From NCBI GenBank assembly GCA_039621445.1, contig CP154954.1, positions 21,340,954 through 21,404,953 on the forward strand: a stretch of 64,000 nt of DNA, written 5' to 3'. Positions 31,811-41,442 of the stretch are shown piece by piece. This stretch comes from Euglena gracilis (lineage: Eukaryota; Euglenida; Euglenophyceae; Euglenales). The translations under genes were made by a program, and so were the position numbers. The stretch's first letter is position 1, and each line of letters starts with the position of its first letter. The notes under the pieces are model-generated. The model saw only the letters and a list, made by a program, of their open reading frames with translations, searched no databases and had not been told where the DNA came from.

Positions 31811-33100
31811 GTCTCTCTGAGTAACCCGCTGACCCTCGGTGGTATTCCAGGGGTTTGGGTAATTCTTAACACCAACACGTTTTGCGGATTTTCCGCTCCA
31901 CGTGAACCACGTGCAGGATTTCCCGCACCAAGTGTAGGGGTGGCAGGATTTTCCTGCGGGAATTGCGAAAAATGCGGTGAAATTCTCCCGGTGGGGCGGG
32001 TTTCCCGCCGAAAACCCGACGGGTGGTCTGGTAATCCAGAACCCGTTGGTGGTTGGTATGATCGCGAATGCGACACATGACCAATACCAGGTGTGGGGTG
32101 TTGGCTCATTCCTCGTACAAGGTTGGAATGTTGAATTTCTTGGTGGAGACTGGAATTTTCGAGCGGGGGATCAATTTCCTCATCGGAAATGTGTTGTGAA
32201 AAGTTGGTTTGTGGTGTGGGCAAATGCAAAGGTGGTACAATTCGCGTTTTCGCAGGTGGTTGTACCAAATTCGCGGTGGATGTAGGGATTCCTACTCCAG
32301 AAAGGGTAATTTGAGAACGCGATTCCGGGACATTTGGAATACCAACCGCAGCGCTTACCGCGGTGGGTGGTGGCACAACCGGTATCGGAGTGGACATTTT
32401 ATCCAAACTCGCGGACAAGTCATGCACCGTTTCTTCCAAATGTTCCACCAACTGGAGCTGGCCGCAAATACGGTCAACCTCAGTCTCCAAATGCCTAACG
32501 TGTTTGCGGTAACGGGAAAAATCGTCCAAGTGTGGTAACTTTTCAGAAGCCAAGTGTAAATCTTGGACAAGTTGTCCCTGGGACTCCTCCACATTCCGGA
32601 GTTGACCCGCAAGCGCTTTTACTGCATTTGAGACAATTTGCAATTGGTGGGGTGAATTGGTGGGGGTTTCCGCGGTGGTGCGCGAATTTTCCGCGGTTGG
32701 CTTTTCCAACAACGCAGAAATTCGTCCATCCAACCGTGAAACCTCATCTTGCATGGATCGGGCATTCCGATTCACAGATTCCTCAAGTTGAATCAAACTC
32801 GTGCAAAATGCTTGCAAGGTTTCCTTGTTGTCACCAAACATTTTGTTATAAAATGAGCGCAATTCCGGTGACTCGGATATCCGAGCGTGCGAGATATTGG
32901 GAAGTGCGCGAATTTCCGCTACTGTGGTGGACAACAAGGTGCAACGGGTTTGTAATTCCCCAATAGCGGCTTGAATACCACTAATGTCGGGAATTCGCTT
33001 GGAAAGTGCGGAAACATGCTCCTGCAAACCGACAACGGTGGCATTAATACCGCCAATGTCCGTTTGTGATTGTTGTTGCGCAATCCAACTGTTGTGCGCA
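31777..33100 (-). CDS. Gag N-terminal extension, coiled-coil part 2
   Basis: Frame of about 430 residues (Met at 33,027, but open further upstream). The first 240 residues are predicted coiled coil by eye: LQEHVSALSKRIPDISGIQA, RTVAEIRALP-like heptads, and FSRYRKHVRHLETEVDRICG QLQLVEHLEETVHD. The remainder is Pro/Ser/Thr-rich. It is unlike standard gag and resembles a self-associating scaffold. It runs into the capsid domain by overlap, so it is probably part of the same polyprotein. Confidence 0.6.
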
Positions 33101-33130
33101 ATCCGCGATTTTCGCGTGCAGGGTGGTTAA

Positions 33131-34159
33131 TCAATCCTGATTTGCGGCACAATGGCAGGATTTTTGCTCCAAGTGTAAAATTCGTTTCTCCAAAAGCTGA
33201 ATTTGCGTACGGGGAACAAAATTTTCTTGCACTTTCGCTTGAAATTGCTTCAAATGCTCGATTTCCGAGCAAAAATGCAAAATCCGTTGTTGGGCTTCTT
33301 GGAAAGAAGTAGTGAGTGTGGCAAAATGCTCAACCGCAACAAAGTTACCGATTTCCGGCATTTTGGGGGTGGCATTTTGCGCTTGTAACTGGTGCTGCAA
33401 TTGCAGTAGCATGGTTGAACATGCTTCCACTTTGGCAAAAAGATGGCTCATACCATCTTGCACCTGCAGAAACTTGGAATCATTCCGCGTTTCCGCTTCA
33501 TGCAGTGTTTCACTGATTAGTTGGAAGTTTTGTGGAAGTTGGATGCGCAAAATACTGTCAACACTTTCCCGAAAATGCTGAAGGTCTTTCCCCGCATTTT
33601 CAAAATTGTGTTGGCAATATTTGCCGATTTCCTGCAAATAATTCCAGCAATATTCCAGTTTGGTGTTGACAACCCTTTGATTGTCCTCATCAAACTGCAA
33701 AACATTGTTGAGCATGGTTGCGCATTCCGCAACACATTGGTGGACATGCAAAATTTGCTTGCTCAGCGGGTGATCCGCTGGGAGTTGACCGAGAATTCGG
33801 TAAACATCACCGGGGGTGAGGTTAACCCTCAAATCTTCCTCATAGTCCTCCACAATGGAAACGGCACCAGAGATTTCCGGCACCACCAGACGCATATCTG
33901 GGTTCCATGGCAAAGCAGGGAAAACCGCAGTTTCCGCGGGTAATCCCGGCAATGCGCGAAATGGTGTGGGGGGTGGAAATTGAGGGGGGGGTAGGAAAAA
34001 ACACGGTGTTTCCACCGAGTTGCACTCCAAAAGGCCCACCGGTGCTTCCACCGGGGATCTTTTGGGTGTGGACAGAGCAAAGGGCAAATATCCCTCACTT
34101 TGTTCATGGGTAACATGAGTAACCAAGTGTGAAGGTGCAAGGGGTTCATCCCTCGTCAC
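33131..34159 (-). CDS. Gag N-terminal extension, coiled-coil part 1
   Basis: 342 residues. The Pro-rich start (FFLPPPQFPPPTPF) is followed by helical sequence from about residue 110: VYRILGQLPADHPLSKQILH, NVLQFDEDNQRVVNTKLEYC, LHEAETRNDSKFLQVQDGMS and a terminal heptad stretch (QLLEKRILHLEQKSC). After its TGA, the same frame continues with coiled-coil character (LTTLHAKIADCAQQL) before shifting to part 2, so the stop is probably a mutation. GTG or an upstream shifted frame must provide the start. Confidence 0.55.
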   Translation of the reverse strand: MTRDEPLAPSHLVTHVTHEQSEGYLPFALSTPKRSPVEAPVGLLECNSVETPCFFLPPPQFPPPTPFRALPGLPAETAVFPALPWNPDMRLVVPEISGAVSIVEDYEEDLRVNLTPGDVYRILGQLPADHPLSKQILHVHQCVAECATMLNNVLQFDEDNQRVVNTKLEYCWNYLQEIGKYCQHNFENAGKDLQHFRESVDSILRIQLPQNFQLISETLHEAETRNDSKFLQVQDGMSHLFAKVEACSTMLLQLQHQLQAQNATPKMPEIGNFVAVEHFATLTTSFQEAQQRILHFCSEIEHLKQFQAKVQENFVPRTQIQLLEKRILHLEQKSCHCAANQD

Positions 34160-34491
34160 ATCAATGATGGGTGAACCGGGATGAAGGAAGGCATTTTGCC
34201 ACCTACATCCCGCACAATCAATGACAATGATGATGAAGAGGGATCATTACCCCCATGCAACAATAAAGGCGTTTCGCCTTTTGACAATGACAAATGAATC
34301 AAATTGCCTTCTTCTTGCTTGGGGGGTCGGGAATTGGAACTTGTTTCATTTGAACCGTTCCAATCCCCGCAATATTCATCAAAATTGTTCAATGAACTCA
34401 TCAACAAGTCATAATCAAATTTGGGGTTGGAGCTTGTGCTCTGCATCTTTTGAGATGGGTAAAAAGGCAAAAAACCCAAAAATTCACACAA
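34156..34491 (-). CDS. Gag extension N-terminal frame
   Basis: First open frame after the 5' LTR and leader. It is Ser/Asn-rich (FDYDLLMSSLNNFDEYCGDW) and has an acidic middle. It overlaps the next frame by four bases at 34,156-34,159. The leader 34,492-34,688 has no coding signal. The true start may be at the ATG encoding MQSTSSNPKFDY rather than the first Met. No domain was recognised. Confidence 0.5.
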   Translation of the reverse strand: MCEFLGFLPFYPSQKMQSTSSNPKFDYDLLMSSLNNFDEYCGDWNGSNETSSNSRPPKQEEGNLIHLSLSKGETPLLLHGGNDPSSSSLSLIVRDVGGKMPSFIPVHPSLM

Positions 34492-34688
34492 ATAAGCAGA
34501 GAAACAGGGACCAGAAATGTTGTATCGGCGATTACCGAACAGAGCCTTCTGAGACCTGTATTCTTACTTAAAGGTTGGCTTGGGGCCAGGAACAGTACTT
34601 TCACCGTGTTTCACGGCTCAGTACGATCCTCACCACCAGTCAACCACAGATTTTCTCTGTGTGGAACGTCTGTGTGGGATCGTTGCCT

Positions 34689-34701
34689 AACTCTGCTACC
34701 A
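34689..34701 (-). promoter_or_regulatory. Primer-binding site, initiator tRNA-Met
   Basis: On the minus strand TGGTAGCAGAGTT begins directly at the inner edge of the 5' LTR. TGGTAGCAGAG is complementary to the 3' end of eukaryotic initiator tRNA-Met (...CUCUGCUACCA), a common primer for LTR retroelements. It confirms the LTR boundary and strand. Confidence 0.85.
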
Positions 34702-35113
34702 AGTGTACGTCCAAAGCTTTCCCTTTTCCCCTTTTTTGGACTTTCTGTAAAAGCCTTTCGCTTTCGCCTTGGTGCACAGCCTACTTATGGTAGGGAAAAG
34801 TCTTTGGAGTAACGAAAAGTGGTTTTCCCCTTTTCTTCCCAATTCCCCAAGAAGCAAAGCACAAAGCAAAGACTCAGAAGTTTCTTCTGAGATCAAGTTC
34901 GACTGTTCCGAGGGTTTTTCCTGTCAAACTTTGGAAGAATGACAGTGAAGAATACCACCTGTGGGGGAAGGAGAGAAAAGTGCTGACGTGTCCAGGGGCA
35001 GATCCCAGAAGGGTCTGCCACGATCCTACCAGCTGTGGTTTTCCACAGTGGTGCGACCGTCACAGAACCCACTCTGCAGATATCCTACAGAGCTGGGACG
35101 TGCCTGGTACACA
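34702..35113 (-). repeat. 5' LTR of the Ty3/Gypsy element
   Basis: 412-bp direct copy of 18,426-18,853 with the same ends and one deletion of about 16 bp. It should contain the promoter reading to lower coordinates; I cannot point to a TATA box with confidence. Confidence 0.9.
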
Positions 35114-35118
35114 GAAGG
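35114..35118. repeat. Target-site duplication GAAGG (right copy)
   Basis: Matches 18,421-18,425 on the far side of the element. Confidence 0.85.
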
Positions 35119-36150
35119 TCTGTGTCTGCAGTTGGGAGGTACATACATGGCTGAGAGTGTGGGCTTATTACCTTCTGGCGGGGCCCTGTTGTAGCCAATC
35201 TTGGGCCTCCCCCCCAAGAGCAGATGTGGTCTTGAATGCACCCTCCACTTGCCTTTAAACTTTGAATCATACATTGGCCTCCAATGGCCTCCTGATTTGA
35301 TTGAAATGGCCTCCATTGGCCTTGATAGCTTGGTGCTTCCCCTGGCCTCCACTGGTTTTGAATATAATGGCCTCCGTTGGCCTTCTGTCCTTGAAGGGGG
35401 GGCTGCTTGCTGCGAGGATGGGCAGCTCCTGAGGGGTTTATGTTTGAGAGAGCTGTGGGGTAAGTTGGACATGCCTTTCCCCAGTGGGATACTTCCAGGC
35501 TGGGATACAGGCTGCCATAGCCTTGCACGTGGGCCCTCTGCCCTCCTGGATGATGGCTGTAATAGCTTTGATTCTGGGCCCCAGGCCCTGTTGAGTGATG
35601 GCTGCAATAGCCTTGATTTTGACTTGAATCCCTTGGATTTCCGATATTTCTTTAAAGGCTGCCATAGCCCTTGCTTTTTCCCCTGGAAGGGGGGAACTGA
35701 GAAAAAGGGGTGGAGTCTGTTGGACCTGTGATGGTACTCCCCCTCTGTCTTCTTGTCTTCCTGACCGCAGTTGTCCATGGTCCACGGCCATCATGTTGAG
35801 TGGGAGGGTTTGAAGTCTTTGATGTGGTGGCGGGTGGGGGGTTGCGACGGCCACGGACTGACGTGCTGCTGCCGCCCCATCAGCTTCTGCAGCTGCTGCT
35901 GTGCCTCCACCTTCCCCAGCTTCAGCTGCTTTCTTGGAAGTTCTTTGAAGTTCTTCTTGGCAGTCTGAATTTCTTCGAAGCTCATTCTTCATGGAAGTCC
36001 AGTTGTGACCTTTGTCTTTGTAATTGTAATACTTCTGGAATAATTCCAGTTGAACTCGAAGAGTTGAATTCCTCCTCCTTGAAGTCGAAGATGACCAAAA
36101 AAGTTTGATCCACCAGTTGATACAATTGACGGTCTTCGGTGAATGCAGTA
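35119..36150 (-). pseudogene. DIRS element A gag, upstream part
   Basis: Minus-strand frame beginning near the Lys/Glu-rich MKNELRRNSDCQEELQRTSK, then an Ala-rich linker, VAVATPHPPPHQR and a long array of imperfect repeats. These have units such as GLGPRIKAITAIIQEGRGP and later, in another frame, GQWRPFQSNQEAIGGQC. Degenerate Gly/Pro/Gln repeats of this kind recur in element B (38.8-39.1 kb, 'QGLWQPHKGW'). The frame is cut at 35,113 by the LTR insertion and resumes at 18,420. The frame shifts near 35,530 and 35,440. Confidence 0.55.
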
Positions 36151-36164
36151 CACCTTGATACCTC

Positions 36165-36290
36165 GTGCTCCGCACTTTGCCATTGTGAGGCCATGCCTTG
36201 TTCGCCGGCGGTGCTGTGTGATTTTACGTTGTGCTGGATTAGGCGCCTCCCCTTAGTGCCGCCTCGCCGGAGTTGGCTGCATTGTATCCG
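36165..36290. repeat. DIRS element B terminal repeat (recombinase end)
   Basis: Reverse complement of 40,488-40,595: shared words on the minus strand are GCCAACTCCGGCG, CAGCACAACG, CACACAGCACCGCCG and CCTCACAATGG. A partial third copy (CTCCGCACTTTGCCATTGTG) lies at 36,512-36,535, just after the recombinase gene, and may be the internal complementary region. The two outer copies define element B. Confidence 0.65.
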
Positions 36291-36529
36291 ACGTGTCGAC
36301 CATGGTCCTGTCTCTTCCCCTGGGGGGGGGGGGTCCCCCCCTCCCCCCCCCTGGCCCCACTTGCTGACCGAGGGCGTTTGACGACAAATTTTTTTCAATG
36401 GGAGGGGGGGATCGGGCTCACAATGTCTTTGTGCCTTCGGTGTCCCTTCGCCCTCGGTGTCCCTTCCTCCCCTGTCGGTTTGCCTCGAGAGAGTACGAGA
36501 CACGTCGGGCTCCGCACTTTGCCATTGTG

Positions 36530-37371
36530 AGGCCAGATTGTGCAATGAAATTAGGGTGGCCAGGGCATTTTCCAAGGCACCTTGGGCACCAAGTCTTTGA
36601 TAATGGGCTGTAAAAGCCTCAACCCCTTTCCATTGACCAATTTCACAAACTTCCTGGGCTGAAACACCCAATTTTTTGATCAACCCAACCCCGGTGGAAT
36701 GGGGTCCCCACACCTGGGGGGTGCTCCTTGTTTGGTCAAATATTCTTTTGTAATAGAAGCAATTGTGTCAGCACTTATTGGTGCACAGGGGGGTTTTAAT
36801 GAAATCAGAAAGGGACCACCAGGAATTACATTAAAACACGGTGGCGGCCACATAAGCCATAATTAAATGAAAGGGATTTATTTGGGGACATTGGGGAGTT
36901 GAGACCACTCTTTCCTACTTGCCAAATCTTTGCCCTTTACGTTTGATTTGAATGTAGGGTGCCCCCCCAAACACACTTGTGGTTCTTTTGACTTGCGCCA
37001 AATCAGATGAACGATATAAACAGAGGATGCGCGAACAAAAAATGAGCTGTGTGCAGAATGTAGAAAGATCAGTGGGCACAGGCTGCCTTTCCAGCCACAG
37101 GAGGATTGGGATCCCAAAAAGAACCATATTTTTACAGGTTTTGGTTCTAAACCCTTTTATAAGGTGCTACTAAGGTATTAAACCTTAGGCCACCAAAACC
37201 AGGGAGCAAAAGCATAGCAGTGTATGCTTTACGTGCCTGGGCCTTTGAAAATTGAAAAGGTTGAATTAAAGTGTCAGCCACTTGGTCAGTGGTGGTTAAA
37301 AGGGGGGGGTGCACCTCCATTTTGTCCAGAATCCCCCATAAAAAAGTAAAGGCACTTTGGTACATTTTCAA
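36530..37371 (-). pseudogene. DIRS element B tyrosine recombinase
   Basis: N-terminal helical part SAFTFLWGILDKMEVHPPLL with ARKAYTAMLLLPGFGGLRFN (37,371-37,147). The first catalytic box is near LCLYRSSDLAQVKRTTSV (37,010). The C-terminal box is PHSTGVGLIKKLGVSAQEVC and EIGQWKGVEAFTAHYQRLGA (36,670-36,570), with the final Tyr in AHYQRLG. Compared with element A (HSTRGAGVL), the catalytic Arg after HST appears lost (HSTGVGL). Three frames are used, so it is broken. Confidence 0.7.
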
Positions 37372-37425
37372 ACTGTGGATTCTTTCCAGGAAATCTTTAA
37401 TGGTTGAATTTTGTGTTTGTTTCCC

Positions 37426-38660
37426 CTACAAAATTTGCCTGAGCAAATCATGCAAAGGAGGGGCCACCTTGGGGGTGGCATTTTTTCTCCACTGCAATTG
37501 GTGAACATGCCCCTGTAGGGGGGTGATTTTTAGGCAGGGTGTCCCTGGAACTTTCATTTTTTTTAACTGGGGCCACCATGTGGCTGAATCCCAGTAGGGG
37601 GTGACCATCAAAACTTTGGTATTGGGAAACTTCTTAATCTGGGGAGAAAATGTTGAATCACTGACCGGGGGGGTTTGCAAAAAGTCTGCCCATGTTGTCC
37701 AGTGGACATTGTAAAGCGTCCACTGCTGTGGCTTCCCAGTGGGGCCCACCTGGCCACAAATTGTGGCAGTTTTCTGTTGCCTGGGGAGGAAAAAAGGCTT
37801 GTTTCCAATTTTATGCAATTTTTGAATTGCTGTTTTAGCCAGTGAAAAAGTTTGGGGTCCAGTGAGTAATCCCCCCTGTCCCTTTCCCACCTGCTTATAG
37901 GGTCTGCCAGGCATTCTATTGATGGGACCCAGTTTACTTGGACATTGACGTTTTTCTCCATGCACCATTTCAAAAATGGTCTTAGCATTGTGTTGAACGG
38001 GTCTTTCTTGCCCCCCCCCTTTTTGTTCAGTAATAATAAATTACTTGATTGTCCACTGACAGGGACACCGTTTCTCCTTCCTTGCTGAGACTTTTTACTG
38101 TGCCTGGGGAGGCAGACCCTTCCCCCAAAACGCAACAAGAGAGTTGCACTCAGGCAGCAGCACCCATGAATGGGGGGGGCTGGACATTCGAACTGGAAAA
38201 ATTGTCCAGAACCTTTGGAAAGAAAACTCCATTTTACACGTCAATGTAACGGAGTTAAGTGAATTTTCTATATCCCTTAATTGGGCCTTGATTCCTGAGA
38301 AATGGGGTGTGTTGATTCCCAGGGGGTTGCAGAGTTTGTAACTAAAAAAATTGCCAGGGCATCTGTAAATGCCCTTAGAAAGGGCAGGGCCATAAGATTG
38401 CACCTTATTTGGCCCAAAATGGCAGCAAATTGCCTTTTTGGCATGTAATCTTTTTTGACGATTTTCCCAGTTCCTTTTTTATTGTTTTGATCTTCTGGGG
38501 GGGGAACCTGCAGTTTTCCTTCTTGAAAGTTTAGTTGAAATCCCATATGATTTACCACTTGGGCGGCTGCAGGGTGGACTTTTTGGCATTTGTTTTTTTA
38601 AACCTGAGCTGATTAAATCCCTGACCACTGTGTTTAGGTTACTTTGCAAAAAATTTTGTG
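37426..38660 (-). pseudogene. DIRS element B RT end, RNase H and linker
   Basis: Starts LQSNLNTVVRDLISSGLKK (just past the RT catalytic box), then MGFQLNFQEGKLQVPPPE and KRQFAAILGQIRCNLMALPF with LRAFTDAL (RT thumb). RNase H ends with VQVNWVPSIECLADPISRWE and GDYSLDPKLFHWLKQQF. The linker reads LFSSPGNRKLPQFVARWAP and VLMVTPYWDSATWWPQLKKM. The parallels with element A module by module are clear (VVWVPTKEQLAE; DYTLNLNIFHQIV; VDIFCTPSNKNFPKF). Several frame changes. Confidence 0.7.
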
Positions 38661-38689
38661 TTGGGTCCCCCAGCAAACTAAGAAGGGGC

Positions 38690-39965
38690 GAAAAAGGTTT
38701 GTACCAACCATCTTTTTCAAATTCAGCCCACAACCCCATTCCAGGGGGGAAGGGGGGGGCCCAGCAACAGGGCTCAGATTTCAATTGGGCATGGCAAGAA
38801 GCCAGAACTTACAGCCCCGGCCATGGAGACCGGAACAAATGGGGCTTGGTCCAAGGAGGCCAATCCAAGGGCTATGGCAGCCACACAAGGGGTGGACCTC
38901 CAGAGGCCCCCCAGAAGCTAAAGGGCAGCCCCACAGGGGCTTTGTATTTAACAAATGCCCAGCCCCAGGAGGAACAGGGGGAAGGGGAAGGACCCCCACA
39001 GGTATTTATTCATCAATCTTCAAATCCCTCAGTGAAATCAAGAAGTGGGGGACCCACAGAGGCCCCCCTATGGTATGGATACCAAAACTATCATCATAAA
39101 GGAGGCCTGCTAGGCAAAACAGGGGCAGTAAGCCCTATGGTATGCATTTCAACAACAAGGTCCTCCAGAGAGAGAGTTAGAAGAGAGGAGAGTGCATGCA
39201 CACACCCCCCCAGGAAAACTTTCCCTTACCAAGGGCTCGAGCCATAGGGGCCCTAAGGGTGCAATGTCCAACACCCCCAACCCAGCCCCCCCAAAATCAT
39301 CTCATTCAAGAATTAAATTCCATGGAGGAGAAATGGGGAGACACCCCATCAAGCCTGCATCAAAGGCTACAAAAAAGCCTAAAATGGTGGAAAAAACATG
39401 CCCCCCAGCAACATGTCAACTCATCAAGGATGGCATTCAACCCCCCTGGGTTCATCGCCCAGAATTATCCACAAAAAACCAGAGCAAATTTAGACCTGAA
39501 ACAGGCAGAAAAAATCCTGCAGGATTACGAAAAGTCTGGATCCGTAAAGAGGGTGGGGGATTCGAATTCACAACATTTAATCCCCTGGTTTCTAATTTCA
39601 AAGCCAGAGGGGGGACAGACAAAATGGAGGTTAATTAAGCGACTGCAGGGAACTAAATCAACAGTTCCAAGCAAAACCTTTCCAGGTTGGATCACATCCA
39701 GCACATTTCTCCAGTGCTGGAAAAAGGCCACTGGGCAGCCAAAATCGACTTGAAAGATGCCTGTTTTCACAAGGCCATTTCTGAGGCATCAGGTAGGGGG
39801 GCAAACATGGGAGTTTCAAGTAGGATGTTTTGGGCTAATTGTGATGCCCCAAATTTTCATGTCAGTAATGAAAACGTTCGAAAAGCTGTGGAGAAAAAGG
39901 GGGATCCAGGTTTTTATTTACCTGGACGACATTCCTGTGGGCATTCTGCTTCAGACTGGGCCATC
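38690..39965 (+). pseudogene. DIRS element B gag-RT block, on the opposite strand
   Basis: Plus strand. Gag repeat region (QGLWQPHKGWTSRGPPEAKG), then SMEEKWGDTPSSLHQRLQKS and AEKILQDYEKSGSVKRV, followed by the RT start LIPWFLISKPEGGQTKWRLI, the palm KGHWAAKIDLKDACFH, WEFQVGCFGLIVMPQIFMSV and the catalytic box VFIYLDDIPVGI at 39,918-39,950. The frame shifts near 39,640 and 39,770. RT homology stops right after YLDD and resumes on the minus strand at 38,660 (LQSNLNTVV). Confidence 0.65.
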
Positions 39966-40007
39966 TGCTTGCTTCCAAATGCTGTACTGGCCCCCTTGTC
40001 CCTTATT

Positions 40008-40426
40008 TCATCTTGATAGGTTGGGGGGATTTGCCCTCTGGGCTGGGGCTTTTGCTCCTTGGGCTGGATCTGCCAATCTTGAAGGTTTCTGGTGCCCCAA
40101 TTTGAAATATAATGGGTCTTGACCCTGGGTACCCAATGTATGCCGTTGTCGTCTGGGCTTTTTGCCCACTGTCTGCCAAGGTCCATGGCCATCACTGTGT
40201 GTGGTTGTCTGCTGCTGAAATTTTTCTGTTGAGATTTGTGGTGGGGGGAAGTGATGGCCACGGTTCGCCACGTTGAAGCCGCATCTCCAAGTTCTCCAGC
40301 TCGCGTTTCTTGTTTTGCAATGTGTCCAGGTTGTCGACTTGATAATTCCAATTTGTTCCCCATTTTATATTCTTTAGGTTCTAAAGTTTCTGAATATTGA
40401 TATTGTATTGTCTTGATCTCTTCCAA
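40008..40426 (-). pseudogene. DIRS element B gag N-terminal part
   Basis: Minus strand. MEEIKTIQYQYSETLEPKEY, HIAKQETRAGELGDAASTWR, then in the overlapping frame STEKFQQQTTTHSDGHG and QTVGKKP. It is similar to the fragment at 13.74-13.99 kb. It starts about 60 bp inside the terminal repeat at 40.49 kb, which is the expected place for the first frame of a DIRS element. Confidence 0.5.
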
Positions 40427-40487
40427 CTCTGCTCTTCAAAAGTTTCTGTCTTCTTCCGTGTCAAAGGGCAAGGTTAGGAATCGGCCA

Positions 40488-40595
40488 ACTCCGGCGAAGA
40501 AAGGCACAAAAGGGAGACGCCCAACCCAGCGCAACGAACAATCACACGGCACCGCCGTTGAGCAAGGCATGTCCTCACAATGGTCTGCCGAGGTA
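40488..40595. repeat. DIRS element B terminal repeat (gag end)
   Basis: Inverted copy of 36,165-36,290: GGCCAACTCCGGCGAAG, CAACGAACAATCACACGGC, ACCGCCGTTGAGCAAGGCAT and GTCCTCACAATGG. Divergence is visible, mainly in the middle. Confidence 0.65.
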
Positions 40596-40599
40596 GGCC

Positions 40600-41434
40600 C
40601 CCCCCGCCGGGGGGTCCTTAAGCAAATGCCTGGCTGGGGTTTCTTGCTGGGGGGGTCAGGTTTTTAATAGGTTTTTGGCTGATTTTGTTCCAAAAATTCC
40701 CAAAAATGGCCAAACACGGGCATTTTTGGGGGTCAAAAATAATTTTCGGCGCTTCACGCCGGACGCTGGAAAAAAAATTCCACTAGCTCGCCCTGCTAGC
40801 CGACCCCCCCCGGGGGGTCTTCAAGAAGTCCCACTAGCCCCCCGGGGGGGGTACCGCAATCCCGTAAGCACATTCCTGACCCCAGCAGCACCCCCCAGCT
40901 CCTCCCGGTGCTCACTGACACTTTGTTGACCAAAAAAATGATAAAAAAGTGACAAAATAAAAAGTCCCCCTCCACCCCTCAGACACAAAATTTTATCCCC
41001 CGACACCCAAAATTTTATCTCCCGAAAAAGGGGGGGAACCGCATTTTTTTCTGGTTTTTTTTGCATTTTTCCTTTTTGGCGAAAGTTGCAAATTGCTCTT
41101 TTGTGTTTTTTTCCCCAATGATTTTTGAATCTCTTGCTGGAAAAATTTTGGCTGAGAAAAATTCTGTTTTCTGGCCCCTATTTCAACAGGCTTACCATCT
41201 ATCCCCGACCGCATGCCTGCAAAGCAACAACAAAACCGTAGCACCCACTCACATCAAAGCCGATCCAGGATGACAAACAGACTGAATGACAGAATTTTGG
41301 AAGGGCGGGTGAGCCCATCACTGCGCAGTCAGACACGTCAGCAGGAGCCAAGCCCGAGCGACTTGTCTACAGCAGAAGGATGGCAGCCTCTGTCGTGTGT
41401 TTTGGTCCCAAAAAAACTCCGCTTTAAGAGAAGC
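40600..41434. other. Non-coding, homopolymer-rich stretch
   Basis: Holds a hairpin near 40,744-40,765 (CGGCGCTTCACGCCGGACGC region) embedded in A/T-rich flanks, and G/C runs. No coding block was recognised. Confidence 0.4.
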
Positions 41435-41442
41435 GAGGGGTG

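Larger units (their letters stand above)
18426..35113 (-). mobile_element. 16.7-kb Ty3/Gypsy chromodomain LTR retrotransposon
   Basis: A complete LTR element on the minus strand, inserted into DIRS element A. Evidence: direct terminal repeats (18,426-18,853 and 34,702-35,113), flanking GAAGG duplication, a primer-binding site beside the 5' LTR, a polypurine tract beside the 3' LTR, and on the minus strand in order a coiled-coil gag extension, capsid-like domain, two CCHC knuckles, protease, RT, RNase H, integrase and chromodomain. That order (RT-RH before IN) defines Ty3/Gypsy, and the C-terminal chromodomain places it with chromovirus-like elements. It is two to three times the usual length because of about 2.7 kb before the capsid and 5.4 kb of extra reading frames after the chromodomain. 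Frames are broken at several points. It is packed with micro-hairpins (see findings). Confidence 0.88.
36165..40595 (-). mobile_element. DIRS-type retrotransposon B (rearranged)
   Basis: 4.4-kb element with inverted terminal repeats and no flanking duplication seen, as expected for tyrosine-recombinase integration. Minus-strand modules: gag start (40.4-40.0 kb), RT end, RNase H (38.66-37.4 kb), YR (37.37-36.54 kb). The gag-RT middle (about 38.69-39.96 kb) lies on the plus strand. Turning that block round would restore the order gag-RT-RH-YR on one strand. It directly abuts the 5' gag of element A at 36.15 kb. Confidence 0.65.

Noticed and set aside
40008-40426. Independent host gene on the minus strand
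   Set aside because: Position next to the terminal repeat and similarity to the 13.7-kb fragment make it DIRS gag.
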